Below, piece after piece: positions 42,981-51,441 of a DNA stretch of 64,000 nt. The DNA lies in assembly GCF_010669305.1 (NCBI RefSeq), contig NZ_CP048649.1, forward strand, positions 1,302,001 through 1,366,000, given 5' to 3'. The DNA comes from Aminipila butyrica (GTDB lineage: Bacteria; Bacillota; Clostridia; Peptostreptococcales; Anaerovoracaceae). Made by a program: the position numbers and the translations under genes. The notes beneath the pieces are model-generated. The model was not told where the DNA came from and did not search any database. It worked only from the letters and a program-made list of their open reading frames with translations. The stretch's first letter is position 1. Each line of letters opens with the position of its first letter.

Positions 42981-44582
42981 ATGAGAAGGCGCATTGCGGC
43001 CGCATTTCTGGCGGTGTTTATGGTACTGACTTTCCCGGCAGGGATGTTAGGAAACGAGCGTGTTGCTTACGGAGCGGAAAAAACGGAAATCAAGGTTATT
43101 ATCTCGGGTACAGCCTTGGCATTTTCCCAGGAAGATGGGATGGGTGTGCCTTTTATTGACAGCACAGGACGGACTCAAGTGCCGGTGCGAAAGGTTCTGG
43201 AGAAGATTGGCGCAACGGTGGCCTTTGAAACCGATGCTGGTTCGGGAGAAAAAAATATTATTCTTTCGAAAGATGAAGTCTCCATCAAGCTTACCGCCGG
43301 GAGTCTGCTCATGAGGGTTAACACGGATATCGTCTATCAAATGGATACTTCCCCTCAAATCGTAGAAGGCCGAACCTATATGCCTTTGCGGGCAGTATTG
43401 GAGGTGTTGGGGTACAACGTTGCTTGGGAAAACACCTCGAAGACGATTGGGATTGAACGAAATCCGGCTGGTCCTGTGGCCCCTGTTGCCGTCTCTCTGG
43501 GGGCAGTTACGCCAGTAGGCCAGTTTACACTTCCTGCGGATCAGAGCCCGGAAGAAGATGGCTTTGAGGTGCTTGTAAATCATGGGTATATTTACTATAT
43601 AGACAAAGATTATATCCTCAGACAGACCACTTTTTCAGATTTGACCAAGTCAAAGAAGGTCTATGATTGTTCCTCCGGGTGGGTTATTCGACTATTTAAT
43701 GATGAAAATAACACGCCGCGGCTTTATTTTCACACAGAAGGGGCCTCCATGGGAAGTCCCCATCAATTCCTTTTAAACACGGACGGCAGTATGAAAGAAC
43801 TTAACAGGGACTATGCCGGGGAAGTGTTTTCCGCAGGAGGAAGAGATTTTGCTTTCACCGAATTAAAGTTTGGCCCGGACTATTTGGAGATGAAAAATGA
43901 TCAAGGTGCATATGCCACACTGGGGGGAAGAGATAACCAATACAAATACCGAAGCGAAATGAATGGCTTTAATGGCAGGCATGGGGTCTACCTCTTAGGA
44001 GACGAGCTTTACCTTCTGGGACAGCCAGCGGGAACGGAGGGGCAAACCGCTGTGTACCGGATAAATATGAAGACGGATGAGGCTGTAAGCATAACCGAAC
44101 CGGCTTATGGCTTACAGATCGAGGGTAATTACCTGTATTATAATACAGGTAAAGAAATCCGCAAGCGAAATCTGCAAGATGGTACGGAAACCTCCATGTA
44201 TAACTTTTTTGGTTCAGCCACCGACTCGGCTGATGATTTCGCCGTGCTAAACGGTAACTTATACCTGATAAAGCGGTGGTCTCTTTTTGCAGCGGTCGAC
44301 AGTACGGGGAAAGAGGTTCGTGAAGGGGAAAAAGATGTTGTCTCCTGCTCCGATATGGCCCTGCGCGGCGACGAGGGGAATCCGTATCTAGTTTGCCAGA
44401 TTGGAAAGACGGATACGGAAAAGAACACCAGCAGCCAGTGGTTGCGCGTTTATGACAAAGACGGCAAAGTTGTCCTGGAGCGAGAGGGCGAAATCGACAC
44501 CGACTCGGTTTCCATCGAAGGGGATAAAATCTGTTATTATAATAAAACCACCAAGCAAATCAACGTGGAAAAAATAAAGTAA
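42981..44582 (+). CDS. Secreted protein with copper-amine-oxidase N-terminal domain and DUF5050-like propeller
   Basis: Exported protein of 533 residues from the ATG at 42981 (AGAGGTG lies nine bases upstream; a GTG at 42969 is less likely). A signal peptide ends near VAYGAE. Residues 30-150 match the stalk-like Cu_amine_oxidN1 domain (PVRKVLEKIGATVAF, YMPLRAVLEVLGYNVAWE), which is common in Firmicute surface proteins and does not itself bind copper. The rest consists of repeated beta strands with Tyr-rich turns (GYIYYIDKDYILRQ, GNYLYYNTGKEIRKRN), like a DUF5050 beta-propeller. No anchor is visible. The gene has its own upstream terminator barrier, so whether the riboswitch reaches it is unclear. 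Confidence 0.85.
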   Translation: MRRRIAAAFLAVFMVLTFPAGMLGNERVAYGAEKTEIKVIISGTALAFSQEDGMGVPFIDSTGRTQVPVRKVLEKIGATVAFETDAGSGEKNIILSKDEVSIKLTAGSLLMRVNTDIVYQMDTSPQIVEGRTYMPLRAVLEVLGYNVAWENTSKTIGIERNPAGPVAPVAVSLGAVTPVGQFTLPADQSPEEDGFEVLVNHGYIYYIDKDYILRQTTFSDLTKSKKVYDCSSGWVIRLFNDENNTPRLYFHTEGASMGSPHQFLLNTDGSMKELNRDYAGEVFSAGGRDFAFTELKFGPDYLEMKNDQGAYATLGGRDNQYKYRSEMNGFNGRHGVYLLGDELYLLGQPAGTEGQTAVYRINMKTDEAVSITEPAYGLQIEGNYLYYNTGKEIRKRNLQDGTETSMYNFFGSATDSADDFAVLNGNLYLIKRWSLFAAVDSTGKEVREGEKDVVSCSDMALRGDEGNPYLVCQIGKTDTEKNTSSQWLRVYDKDGKVVLEREGEIDTDSVSIEGDKICYYNKTTKQINVEKIK

Positions 44583-44605
44583 AGAGCGGACATTCAGTCC
44601 GTAAG

Positions 44606-44658
44606 AAAAAACAGAGCTTCTGAGGCTGCATCGGCAGTACCAGGAGCTCTGTTTTTTT
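44606..44658. terminator. Bidirectional terminator
   Basis: AAAAACAGAGCT and AGCTCTGTTTTT form the stem, with A-run and T-run on the two sides. It serves the surface-protein gene and the converging radical SAM gene. Confidence 0.88.
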
Positions 44659-45535
44659 ACGCCCAATCGAACAGGCTTAGCTGGGTATCTGTTTGCTTTT
44701 CTTCAAACAAACTTAAATATTCAAAGATTTTCGCATTGTCATGAACAAGATGATTTTTCTCACATTTTTCATGATATAAAGCCATCAGCTTGGCATGGTT
44801 AGGACTGTTCAGCACGTATTGATTGCCGTAAATCTTTTGATATTTTTCTTTCATATGAGGAAATAAACGGTCTAGCTGTCTGTAAAAGTATTCTCGATTC
44901 CCCTCCCGAAGGGTCACGCCCATGCCAAAACAAATTACACCATAGACCTTTGCTTCTGCGCAATCCTCTAAAATAGCGGAGATGTTCTCTTCGGTATCAT
45001 TGATAAATGGGAGTATAGGGCTTAGCCAGACGACAGTTGGTATGCCTGCATCACGCATTTTCTTTAAGACTTCAACCCGTTCTTTTGTGGTACTGACATG
45101 GGGCTCAAGCTTCTTGCATAACTCCTCATCATAGGTGGTCAAGGTCATTTGTATTACACATTTTGTTTTCTCGTTTATCTTTTTTAACAAGTCGATATCA
45201 TCCAAAACGTGATTGGATTTGGTTATGAGCGTAAAGCCAAATCCATATTGGCGGGCTAAGGACAGAGCCTTTCTGACATTTCTAATTTTTCTTTCCAGGG
45301 GAATATAGGGATCGGTCATAGAGCCTGTGCCAAGCATACACTTTTTTCGTTTGTGCTTCAGGACATTTTCCAATAACTCGATGGCATTTTCTTTGACTTC
45401 GATATCTTCAAAATCATGGTCCATATGGTAGCAGTTGCTTCTTGAATCGCAGTATATACACCCATGAGAGCAGCCACGGTATAAGTTCATGCCATTTCTA
45501 GCAGATAAAATCCCCTTTGCCTTGACATAATGCAT
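44657..45535 (-). CDS. Radical SAM protein of the spore-photoproduct-lyase-like (Rv2578c) family
   Basis: A 292-residue radical SAM enzyme. The cluster motif is YRGCSHGCIYCDSRS near residue 20 (CxxxCxxC), followed by GTGSMTDPY and LITKSNHVL, typical of the SplB-related family. Members of this branch are of unknown substrate and are not true photoproduct lyases. The C-terminus ends in TQLSLFDWA, which contains QLSLF, a pentapeptide identical to sliding-clamp-binding motifs. It follows the phosphoglycerate mutase gene by nine bases on the same strand. Confidence 0.87.
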   Translation of the reverse strand: MHYVKAKGILSARNGMNLYRGCSHGCIYCDSRSNCYHMDHDFEDIEVKENAIELLENVLKHKRKKCMLGTGSMTDPYIPLERKIRNVRKALSLARQYGFGFTLITKSNHVLDDIDLLKKINEKTKCVIQMTLTTYDEELCKKLEPHVSTTKERVEVLKKMRDAGIPTVVWLSPILPFINDTEENISAILEDCAEAKVYGVICFGMGVTLREGNREYFYRQLDRLFPHMKEKYQKIYGNQYVLNSPNHAKLMALYHEKCEKNHLVHDNAKIFEYLSLFEEKQTDTQLSLFDWA

Positions 45536-45544
45536 AACTTAGCC

Positions 45545-47089
45545 TCAGCCTACCAGGCTCTTGCCATTCATTTCGTCCGGTATGGCGATGCCCATCAAAT
45601 CTAGCAAGGTTGGGGCGATATCTGCCAGGATGCCGTCGTCTTTCAGCTGGACCGGTTCTTTGGCGATGTGCACCAGAGGGACATCGTTAAGCGAATGGGA
45701 AGTAACCACTGCACCGCTTTCATCCAGCATGCAGTCTGCATTTCCGTGATCAGCGGTGAGCAAAATCTGGCCGCCTTTAGCCAAGACCGCTTCGGTCACC
45801 TGCCCAACACATTTGTCCAGGGCTTCTACTGCCTGCTTGGCCGCTTCAAAGACACCAGTATGTCCCACCATGTCTGCATTGGCAAAGTTTAAAATGATGA
45901 CCTCATGTTTGCCCTGCTCAATTTGCTCCAGGAGTTTTTCAGTAATGAGGTAAGCACTCATTTCTGGTTGCAAATCATAGGTTGCCACCTGAGGGGAAGG
46001 AATAAGAATGCGGTCTTCATCTTTGTTAGGTGCTTCGACACCGCCATTGAAAAAGAAGGTTACGTGAGCGTATTTTTCCGTTTCGGCGATTCGCAGCTGG
46101 GTCCGATTTTGGCTGGCCAGATATTCTCCTAACGTATTTTTTAAAGATTGTGGGGGGAAGGCGATGGAGACGTTAGGCATCTCTGCATCATATTGGGTCA
46201 GGCAGACGTAGTGCAGGTTGTCAATCTGTTTCTTTCTTTCAAAACCATCGAAGTCGCTGCTGACGAAAGCCCTGGTGATTTCCCGAGCGCGGTCTGGTCT
46301 GAAATTGAACATAATGAAGGCATCGTTGTCCTGGACTGTTCCGATTTCCAATGAATCTCCGGCTTGTCGTACGACGGCTGGCACGACAAACTCATCATTC
46401 TGCTCATTGCTGTAGGCCAGTTCGATGGCTTCTGCTGCACAGACAGCCCGGATACCTGCCCCTGTAGTCATGGCATCATAGCACTTTTCCACCCGGTCCC
46501 AGCGCTTGTCCCGATCCATGCCGTAATATCTGCCAGAAATGGTGGCAATGGTGCCTAGTCCCAACTCTGCCATATAAGCCTCTAGCTGTTGGATATACTG
46601 GAGCGCGCAGCGAGGAGGAACATCTCTTCCATCCAGCAGGGCATGAACATAAACTTGTTTCAGTCCTTTCTTTTTGGCTAGATCCAACAGCGCCAACAGA
46701 TGCTGGATGTGGCTGTGGACACCGCCGTCGGAGACAAGACCCAGCAGATGAAGAGACGTGTTCTTTTCTAGGGCGTGGTTCATGGCAGCATGTAAGACCT
46801 GATTTTCAAAAAAACTTCCATCTTCAATGGCCTTCGTGATTTTGGTCAGTTCCTGATAGACGATTCGTCCGGCCCCGATGTTCAAGTGGCCAACTTCCGA
46901 ATTGCCCATCTGACCGGCAGGAAGCCCTACCTCCAGGCCGCAGGCTTTCAGGGCTGTATGGGGATATGTTTTAAAAATTCGGTCTAAATTAGGCTTGTGA
47001 GCCGCCGCAATGGCATTGCCGTAAGTGCTTTCGTTGAGTCCGTAGCCGTCTAAAATCATCAACATGGTTGGTTTTGCAAATGTATTCAT
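45545..47089 (-). CDS. gpmI: 2,3-bisphosphoglycerate-independent phosphoglycerate mutase
   Basis: Manganese-dependent glycolytic enzyme of 514 residues that interconverts 3- and 2-phosphoglycerate. The N-terminal LMILDGYGL metal site and the catalytic serine in MGNSEVGHLNIGAGR are seen, together with the insertion-domain motif DGRDVPPRCA and C-terminal LTADHGNAD and THSLNDVP metal ligands. Length is normal. It is separate from other glycolysis genes here and has its own promoter region upstream. Confidence 0.96.
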   Translation of the reverse strand: MNTFAKPTMLMILDGYGLNESTYGNAIAAAHKPNLDRIFKTYPHTALKACGLEVGLPAGQMGNSEVGHLNIGAGRIVYQELTKITKAIEDGSFFENQVLHAAMNHALEKNTSLHLLGLVSDGGVHSHIQHLLALLDLAKKKGLKQVYVHALLDGRDVPPRCALQYIQQLEAYMAELGLGTIATISGRYYGMDRDKRWDRVEKCYDAMTTGAGIRAVCAAEAIELAYSNEQNDEFVVPAVVRQAGDSLEIGTVQDNDAFIMFNFRPDRAREITRAFVSSDFDGFERKKQIDNLHYVCLTQYDAEMPNVSIAFPPQSLKNTLGEYLASQNRTQLRIAETEKYAHVTFFFNGGVEAPNKDEDRILIPSPQVATYDLQPEMSAYLITEKLLEQIEQGKHEVIILNFANADMVGHTGVFEAAKQAVEALDKCVGQVTEAVLAKGGQILLTADHGNADCMLDESGAVVTSHSLNDVPLVHIAKEPVQLKDDGILADIAPTLLDLMGIAIPDEMNGKSLVG

Positions 47090-47257
47090 TTTTTACCTCA
47101 TTAATTGTCTTTTTTTATGGAATAAAACCTCTGGTTCCAATGATATTTACGTTTAGTATATCAAAATTCACAAAGAAAACATATACAAAGAGGGAGTTTT
47201 TTTGGTATAATAAATTCTATGACTGTAGCAGCTTTGCTGCAAGGTTGGATTTATTGA

Positions 47258-47289
47258 AACATGCATCGACGTAGCTCGCATGTTATAAT
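47258..47289 (+). promoter_or_regulatory. Dyad and -10 box upstream of the flippase gene
   Basis: AACATGC (47258-47264) and GCATGTT (47278-47284) form a dyad that runs into TATAAT (47284-47289). The -35 region is poor, so an activator or alternative factor may be needed. Confidence 0.4.
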
Positions 47290-47367
47290 GAATTGACAGG
47301 TTGAGTTCACAAATAGAATTCAACATCACTATAAAATTACCAGGGATAAAAGAGGAGATTGATATAG

Positions 47368-48966
47368 ATGAGCAAGAAGTCATTTTTAAAGGGCGCAGCA
47401 ATTTTAGGGGTTGCCGGATTAATGGTACAGGTTATGGGCGCCATTTTCCGGATTCCCTTGGGCAATATCATCGGCGATGATGGCATGGGGTATTACCAGA
47501 CGGCGTATCCGATTTATGTCTTTTTGCTGGTATTTTCTACTAATGGAGCCCCGGCGGCCATTTCAAAGATGACTTCTGAGCGGATTGCTGTCGGCAGAAA
47601 TGATGAGGCTCACCGGGTGTTTAAGCTGTCCTTTATCCTGATGTTTTTGCTGGGTATTGTGGCTTCCTCGATTTTCTTCTTTGGTGCAGAAACCATCGTC
47701 AACGCTTTGGGCAATCCAGGGGCCTATTATGCTATGGTCTCCATTGCGCCAGCCTTGCTATTTGTTCCGATTATGGCTGTTTTTAGAGGATATTTTCAGG
47801 GAATGCAGGAGATGGGGCCGACGGCCACTTCTCAGCTTATAGAACAGGCTGTTCGGGTGGCTATTGGACTAGCTCTGGCTATTATGTTGGTGCCTATGGG
47901 GCTGGAGTACGCCGCCGCCGGGGCTACGGTCGGAACCAGTATCGGACCTATCGCCGGGGTGGTGGTCCTGATTGCGATCTATTTATATAAGAAGAAAAGA
48001 TTGCCTTTGAGAAATGAGACCGGCAGCAGGAAGCAGGAAAGTGCAGGCAGCATCTTGAAGACCCTGACGGTAATTGCCGTGCCTATTACGATTGGGGTAT
48101 CTATTCTGCCTATCATGAATATTGCGGATGTAATCATCGTTATGCGTCGGTTGCAGTCCGTAGGTTTTAGCGCCAAGGAGGCCAACGCCCTCTATGGCCA
48201 GCTGACTGGTATGGCGGGACCGGTAATCAACATTCCGATGGCTTTAGCCCTGTCCATGGCCTTGTCCATGGTTCCGGCTATTGCAGCAGCAGCCAGCACG
48301 AAGGACAGAGCGTTCTTGAATATGAATGTACGCCTTGGTTTGCGGACAGCTATGATTATTGGTGTTCCTTGCAGTTTTGGCCTCATGGCCTTGGCTCAGC
48401 CTATTATGAAATTGATTTATCCGATGCAGGCAGAAAGTGCTATGAATGCATCTGGCTGTCTCTTCTTTCTGGCCATGGGGATCATGTTTTTGTGCATCGC
48501 TCAGACCATGGCTGGCACGTTGCAGGGGCTGGGCAGACCGGGAATCGCGGTTTGGGGATTGGCGGCAGGCTTTGTTGTTAAATGTGTGTCCACTTTTGTT
48601 TTGACCGGGTGGCCGGAATTGAACGTAGAAGGTGCCGCCATCGGCAGCACGCTTGGTTATATCACCATCGGCTTGATTAATTTTGCGGCGGTGAAGAAAC
48701 TCACCGGCATCCAGTTCGATTGGAAGCTGTCGGTGTGGAAGCCGTTGCTGGCAGGGTTGATCATGTTTGCTTTGGTGGTAGGTGCTTACAAGGGCTTGTC
48801 TGGCGCAGTTGGCAGCAGCTTGGCTACGGTGGTAGCTATCGGCGTGGGCGCGGCGGTGTACGGAGTTATGCTGCTAAAGATTAAGGCTATTGAAGAGAAT
48901 GAGATTATCTTGCTGCCGAAGGGCAAAGCGCTGGTAAAGCTACTAAAAAAGTGTCGACTGGTGTAA
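47368..48966 (+). CDS. MATE-like lipid II / polysaccharide flippase (SpoVB/MurJ type)
   Basis: Polytopic membrane protein of 532 residues with about fourteen helices, of the MVF/oligosaccharidyl-lipid flippase superfamily. The N-terminus contains GAIFRIPLGNIIGDDGMGYY, typical of stage V sporulation protein B, and the middle VAVPITIGVSILPIMNIADV. It would flip lipid-linked peptidoglycan or polysaccharide precursors, either in spore cortex formation or in vegetative growth. The ATG follows AGAGGAG. A single gene with a terminator downstream. Confidence 0.9.
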   Translation: MSKKSFLKGAAILGVAGLMVQVMGAIFRIPLGNIIGDDGMGYYQTAYPIYVFLLVFSTNGAPAAISKMTSERIAVGRNDEAHRVFKLSFILMFLLGIVASSIFFFGAETIVNALGNPGAYYAMVSIAPALLFVPIMAVFRGYFQGMQEMGPTATSQLIEQAVRVAIGLALAIMLVPMGLEYAAAGATVGTSIGPIAGVVVLIAIYLYKKKRLPLRNETGSRKQESAGSILKTLTVIAVPITIGVSILPIMNIADVIIVMRRLQSVGFSAKEANALYGQLTGMAGPVINIPMALALSMALSMVPAIAAAASTKDRAFLNMNVRLGLRTAMIIGVPCSFGLMALAQPIMKLIYPMQAESAMNASGCLFFLAMGIMFLCIAQTMAGTLQGLGRPGIAVWGLAAGFVVKCVSTFVLTGWPELNVEGAAIGSTLGYITIGLINFAAVKKLTGIQFDWKLSVWKPLLAGLIMFALVVGAYKGLSGAVGSSLATVVAIGVGAAVYGVMLLKIKAIEENEIILLPKGKALVKLLKKCRLV

Positions 48967-49015
48967 AAGTCAGCCTTAACAAGGCAGATTTTATGAATAT
49001 GAAATGAAAGAAACT

Positions 49016-49054
49016 AAAGCGGAAGAGATGTCATCTTCTGCTTTTATTTTTTAG
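49016..49054 (+). terminator. Terminator of the flippase gene
   Basis: AAAGCGGAAGA pairs with TCTTCTGCTTT (one G-T pair) and is followed by a T-rich tract. Confidence 0.8.
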
Positions 49055-49118
49055 GGAGATGTTAGAAATATAAGGTTGGGTTTGGCTGAATATGTCGAAA
49101 AATGTTCTAGGAAAACAC

Positions 49119-49147
49119 TGGATAAATTTAGAACTTCGTAGTATCAT
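49119..49147 (+). promoter_or_regulatory. Promoter of the second cobalamin riboswitch
   Basis: TGGATA (49119-49124) and TATCAT (49142-49147) are 17 bases apart, matching the promoter of copy 1 in box sequence and spacing. Confidence 0.7.
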
Positions 49148-49177
49148 GAAGATGTAAAGAGAAAAAGTGAAAATTTG

Positions 49178-49390
49178 GTAACCATGTATTTTATGTACTG
49201 CGGCAGAAAACTAACTGCAAGCAGGTAAGAGGAACTCCGGTGAAAGTCCGGGACGGTACCGCCGCTGTAAGTGCGGAGTCTGAGCCACAGCTCTGAGAGT
49301 GAGCAGTCACTGGGTGAGAACCTGGGAAGGCTGGCGAAAGATGATGATGCATAAGTCAGAAAACAGACATAAGTTTTAAACATACCTCGG
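49178..49390 (+). promoter_or_regulatory. Cobalamin (B12) riboswitch, copy 2
   Basis: It is nearly identical to copy 1 through the core: GGAACTCCGGTG, GTCCGGGACGG, CCGCCGCTGT, GAGTCTGAGCCAC, GCAGTCACTG and AAGTCAGAAAACAGAC. The closing helix is TTATGT (49191-49196) with ACATAA (49367-49372). Changes between the copies lie mainly in variable loops. The expression platform and an SseB-like gene follow directly, so this copy can control the operon beginning at 49559. Confidence 0.93.
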
Positions 49391-49463
49391 TAAGGGTGGA
49401 AACTTGCCACGTACCTGCAAAATAGGTTCGTGTGTTTAGTGTCGGTTTAAAGTGCAGTAGAAT

Positions 49464-49508
49464 ACAGTTGAAAACGGAACTGTGGTGTTAACACCACGGT
49501 TTTTTTTA
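49464..49508 (+). terminator. Expression platform of riboswitch copy 2
   Basis: AACTGTGGTG (49478-49487) pairs with CACCACGGTT (49492-49501) and is followed by eight T residues. ACAGTT (49464-49469) competes for AACTGT, giving an antiterminator. High cobalamin should favour termination, as in most such switches. Confidence 0.85.
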
Positions 49509-49558
49509 TTGCATTGAACACTTTTATGGGGTGGTTGTTCTCAAGAAAGGAGCGGGGC

Positions 49559-50296
49559 ATGGAAGAGAGACGCAATCAGCTAATAGATTTATATAAGCAG
49601 CTTATGCAGGAGAAGACCCGAGCTTGTGAGGATCAGTTTTTTAAAAAGCTGGTAGAAACAGAGCTGTGGGTACCTGGGACGCCTGAAGAGATTGATAAAA
49701 ATAAAAAGGGCTTTGCCTTGCTGTTGACTGGCGAAGGCAGAAAATTTGTCCCAGCCTTTTTAGACAGAGAAGCAAATATTGGTCGTTTTCAGCGGGAGGA
49801 TCTGGTTCCTATGACCTACGACAAGCTGAAATACTTAATTATCGATTCCACGGAGAAGATCAGCGGTGTGGTGCTCAATCCCTTTGCGGAAAATATCCTG
49901 CTGGACAGGGTTGTCATGGAACTGGTGGATGCCCGTACCATGGGAATGACCTTAAAGCGGGAAGAGTTTAAGGGAAAGGTCATGCTGCGAACGCCAGAGG
50001 CTCTGCCCACAGGCTTGAAACCAGCCTTGGAGCACTTCTTTTCCGAACACCTGCAGGTGGAAGCGGCCTGGTTGATAAAAGCCCAGAGAGAGGGCGAGGA
50101 CGAAGACTATTGGCTGTTGCTGATTGACTTTCACGGCGAAAAAGTTCAACTGTTCCCTCAAGTGGCAGAAATCGTTAAGCCCTACATGGCGCCCGGTCAG
50201 CGGTTCGAGCTGGTACAGAAAAGCCCTGGTTTCTCGGCAGAGGATATGAAGCAGGCTCAGATTTATGAGCTAACTCAGAGCCAGAGGCTGTCGTAA
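49559..50296 (+). CDS. SseB-family protein
   Basis: Cytoplasmic protein of 245 residues. I choose the ATG at 49559, which has AAAGGAG six bases upstream; an in-frame ATG at 49514 lacks one. The N-terminal SseB domain contains KKGFALLLTGEGRKFVPAFL and TYDKLKYLI, and a C-terminal SseB domain has HLQVEAAWLIKAQ and YWLLLIDF. SseB domains occur in enhanced-serine-sensitivity proteins and secretion-linked proteins, with no known catalytic activity. It lies directly after the terminator of the second cobalamin riboswitch and may be the first gene of the operon that continues with the DUF4430 surface proteins. Confidence 0.85.
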   Translation: MEERRNQLIDLYKQLMQEKTRACEDQFFKKLVETELWVPGTPEEIDKNKKGFALLLTGEGRKFVPAFLDREANIGRFQREDLVPMTYDKLKYLIIDSTEKISGVVLNPFAENILLDRVVMELVDARTMGMTLKREEFKGKVMLRTPEALPTGLKPALEHFFSEHLQVEAAWLIKAQREGEDEDYWLLLIDFHGEKVQLFPQVAEIVKPYMAPGQRFELVQKSPGFSAEDMKQAQIYELTQSQRLS

Positions 50297-50442
50297 AGAA
50301 GACAGCTTGATGAAATTGTTTCAGACACTGCGGTGTTTGGATATAAACTTAAAAGGGAAGGGGGGACAGAACGTTTTCTAGTAAGTTCATTTGATGAGAC
50401 TAAAACACAAAAAGCACTTTGTAGAAAAATGGAGGTAGAAAA

Positions 50443-51306
50443 ATGAAAAAAATGTTAAATTCTAAAATTATGGCTTTTGCGCTGTCGGCAGCGTTAGTTA
50501 TGGGCATGTCCGCTACAGCTTTTGCATCAGACAGTGACCCCAACATGACTGACTATACGGGTCAATTGACGTATGTGGTGGATGCAGCTGATGTTACCGC
50601 TGGCGGTGCAGCAGTAGAACTGATGGCAGGCCCGGCAAATTCTTATTGGGCTTATACTGGATTCAGCACAGAGGCAGCAGCTGCTGCTGTGGAGTGGGAT
50701 GTAGTGTCTGGAAGTACTGCAGGAATCGACATAGATAGTACGATGGCTTTAGAAGTAGACACCAATGAGTATGTCAGCTATGCTTACGTTACCATTGACT
50801 CTAATGTTACTTCTGGTGTAGCCAGTATTGTGGCTACCAATCCAGCCAACAATGCTTTTGTAAATTTCACCGTGCTGGTAAATCCAACTACATTGGTGTC
50901 GGCTGAGGCAGAAGATGTTAATTTTGAAGTGTATGCACCGGCAGCAACTACACCTACTGCATCAGGCACAATAGATGTTGCAGCAAATGGCTACTACTCC
51001 AACCGAAATTTTGTAACGGCTCTGGATGGCACTCCAGCCATGCTTTCTAACAGCATCATCCAAAATTACAGCATTCAATATAATGCAGTGGATTCCATGA
51101 CCTTGGGAACAAATAAATATGGTCAGTATACAGTGGACAACGGTGATGGAACTTACACGTACTATGGCTGGCAGTATCGGGTTTACAGAGGTGGTAATGT
51201 AGTAGGTATCTCTGAAGTGTTAGGGGCCGACGATTTTGCCCTGCAGAGCGGCGACACGGTAGTTTGGAAATTTGGTTCATATGATGATGCCGGGCTTTTT
51301 AACTGA
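50443..51306 (+). CDS. Secreted protein with DUF4430-like C-terminal domain
   Basis: A 287-residue exported protein with a clear signal peptide (LSAALVMGMSATAFAS) and very few basic residues. The N-terminal two-thirds are beta-rich with Ala/Val/Thr-rich strands. The C-terminal part holds YYGWQYRVYRGGNVVG followed after a short gap by LQSGDTVVWKFG, which is the GW...GD.v.W pattern of DUF4430 domains. That domain is related to the beta domain of transcobalamin-type proteins. The start has a GGAGG site seven bases upstream. No membrane anchor or SLH domain is present, so it is released or bound to a partner such as the giant protein encoded next. Confidence 0.75.
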   Translation: MKKMLNSKIMAFALSAALVMGMSATAFASDSDPNMTDYTGQLTYVVDAADVTAGGAAVELMAGPANSYWAYTGFSTEAAAAAVEWDVVSGSTAGIDIDSTMALEVDTNEYVSYAYVTIDSNVTSGVASIVATNPANNAFVNFTVLVNPTTLVSAEAEDVNFEVYAPAATTPTASGTIDVAANGYYSNRNFVTALDGTPAMLSNSIIQNYSIQYNAVDSMTLGTNKYGQYTVDNGDGTYTYYGWQYRVYRGGNVVGISEVLGADDFALQSGDTVVWKFGSYDDAGLFN

Positions 51307-51364
51307 TAATAGCAGGAAAAGGTGTCTAAGCGTACAATCGGATAAATAAGACAACATGCTAAAT

Positions 51365-51405
51365 TAGCAGCAGGTCGGAAAAGGCTTTTTTCTGGCCTGC
51401 TGCTA
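51365..51405 (+). other. Stem-loop between the two DUF4430 genes
   Basis: TAGCAGCAGG (51365-51374) pairs with CCTGCTGCTA (51396-51405), with a further inner stem (GGAAAAG with CTTTTTTC). No T-run follows. It may be a partial attenuator or a processing and stabilising hairpin within the operon. Confidence 0.55.
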
Positions 51406-51441
51406 TATGTGTTAATAGTTGCATGAACACAGGAGAAAACG

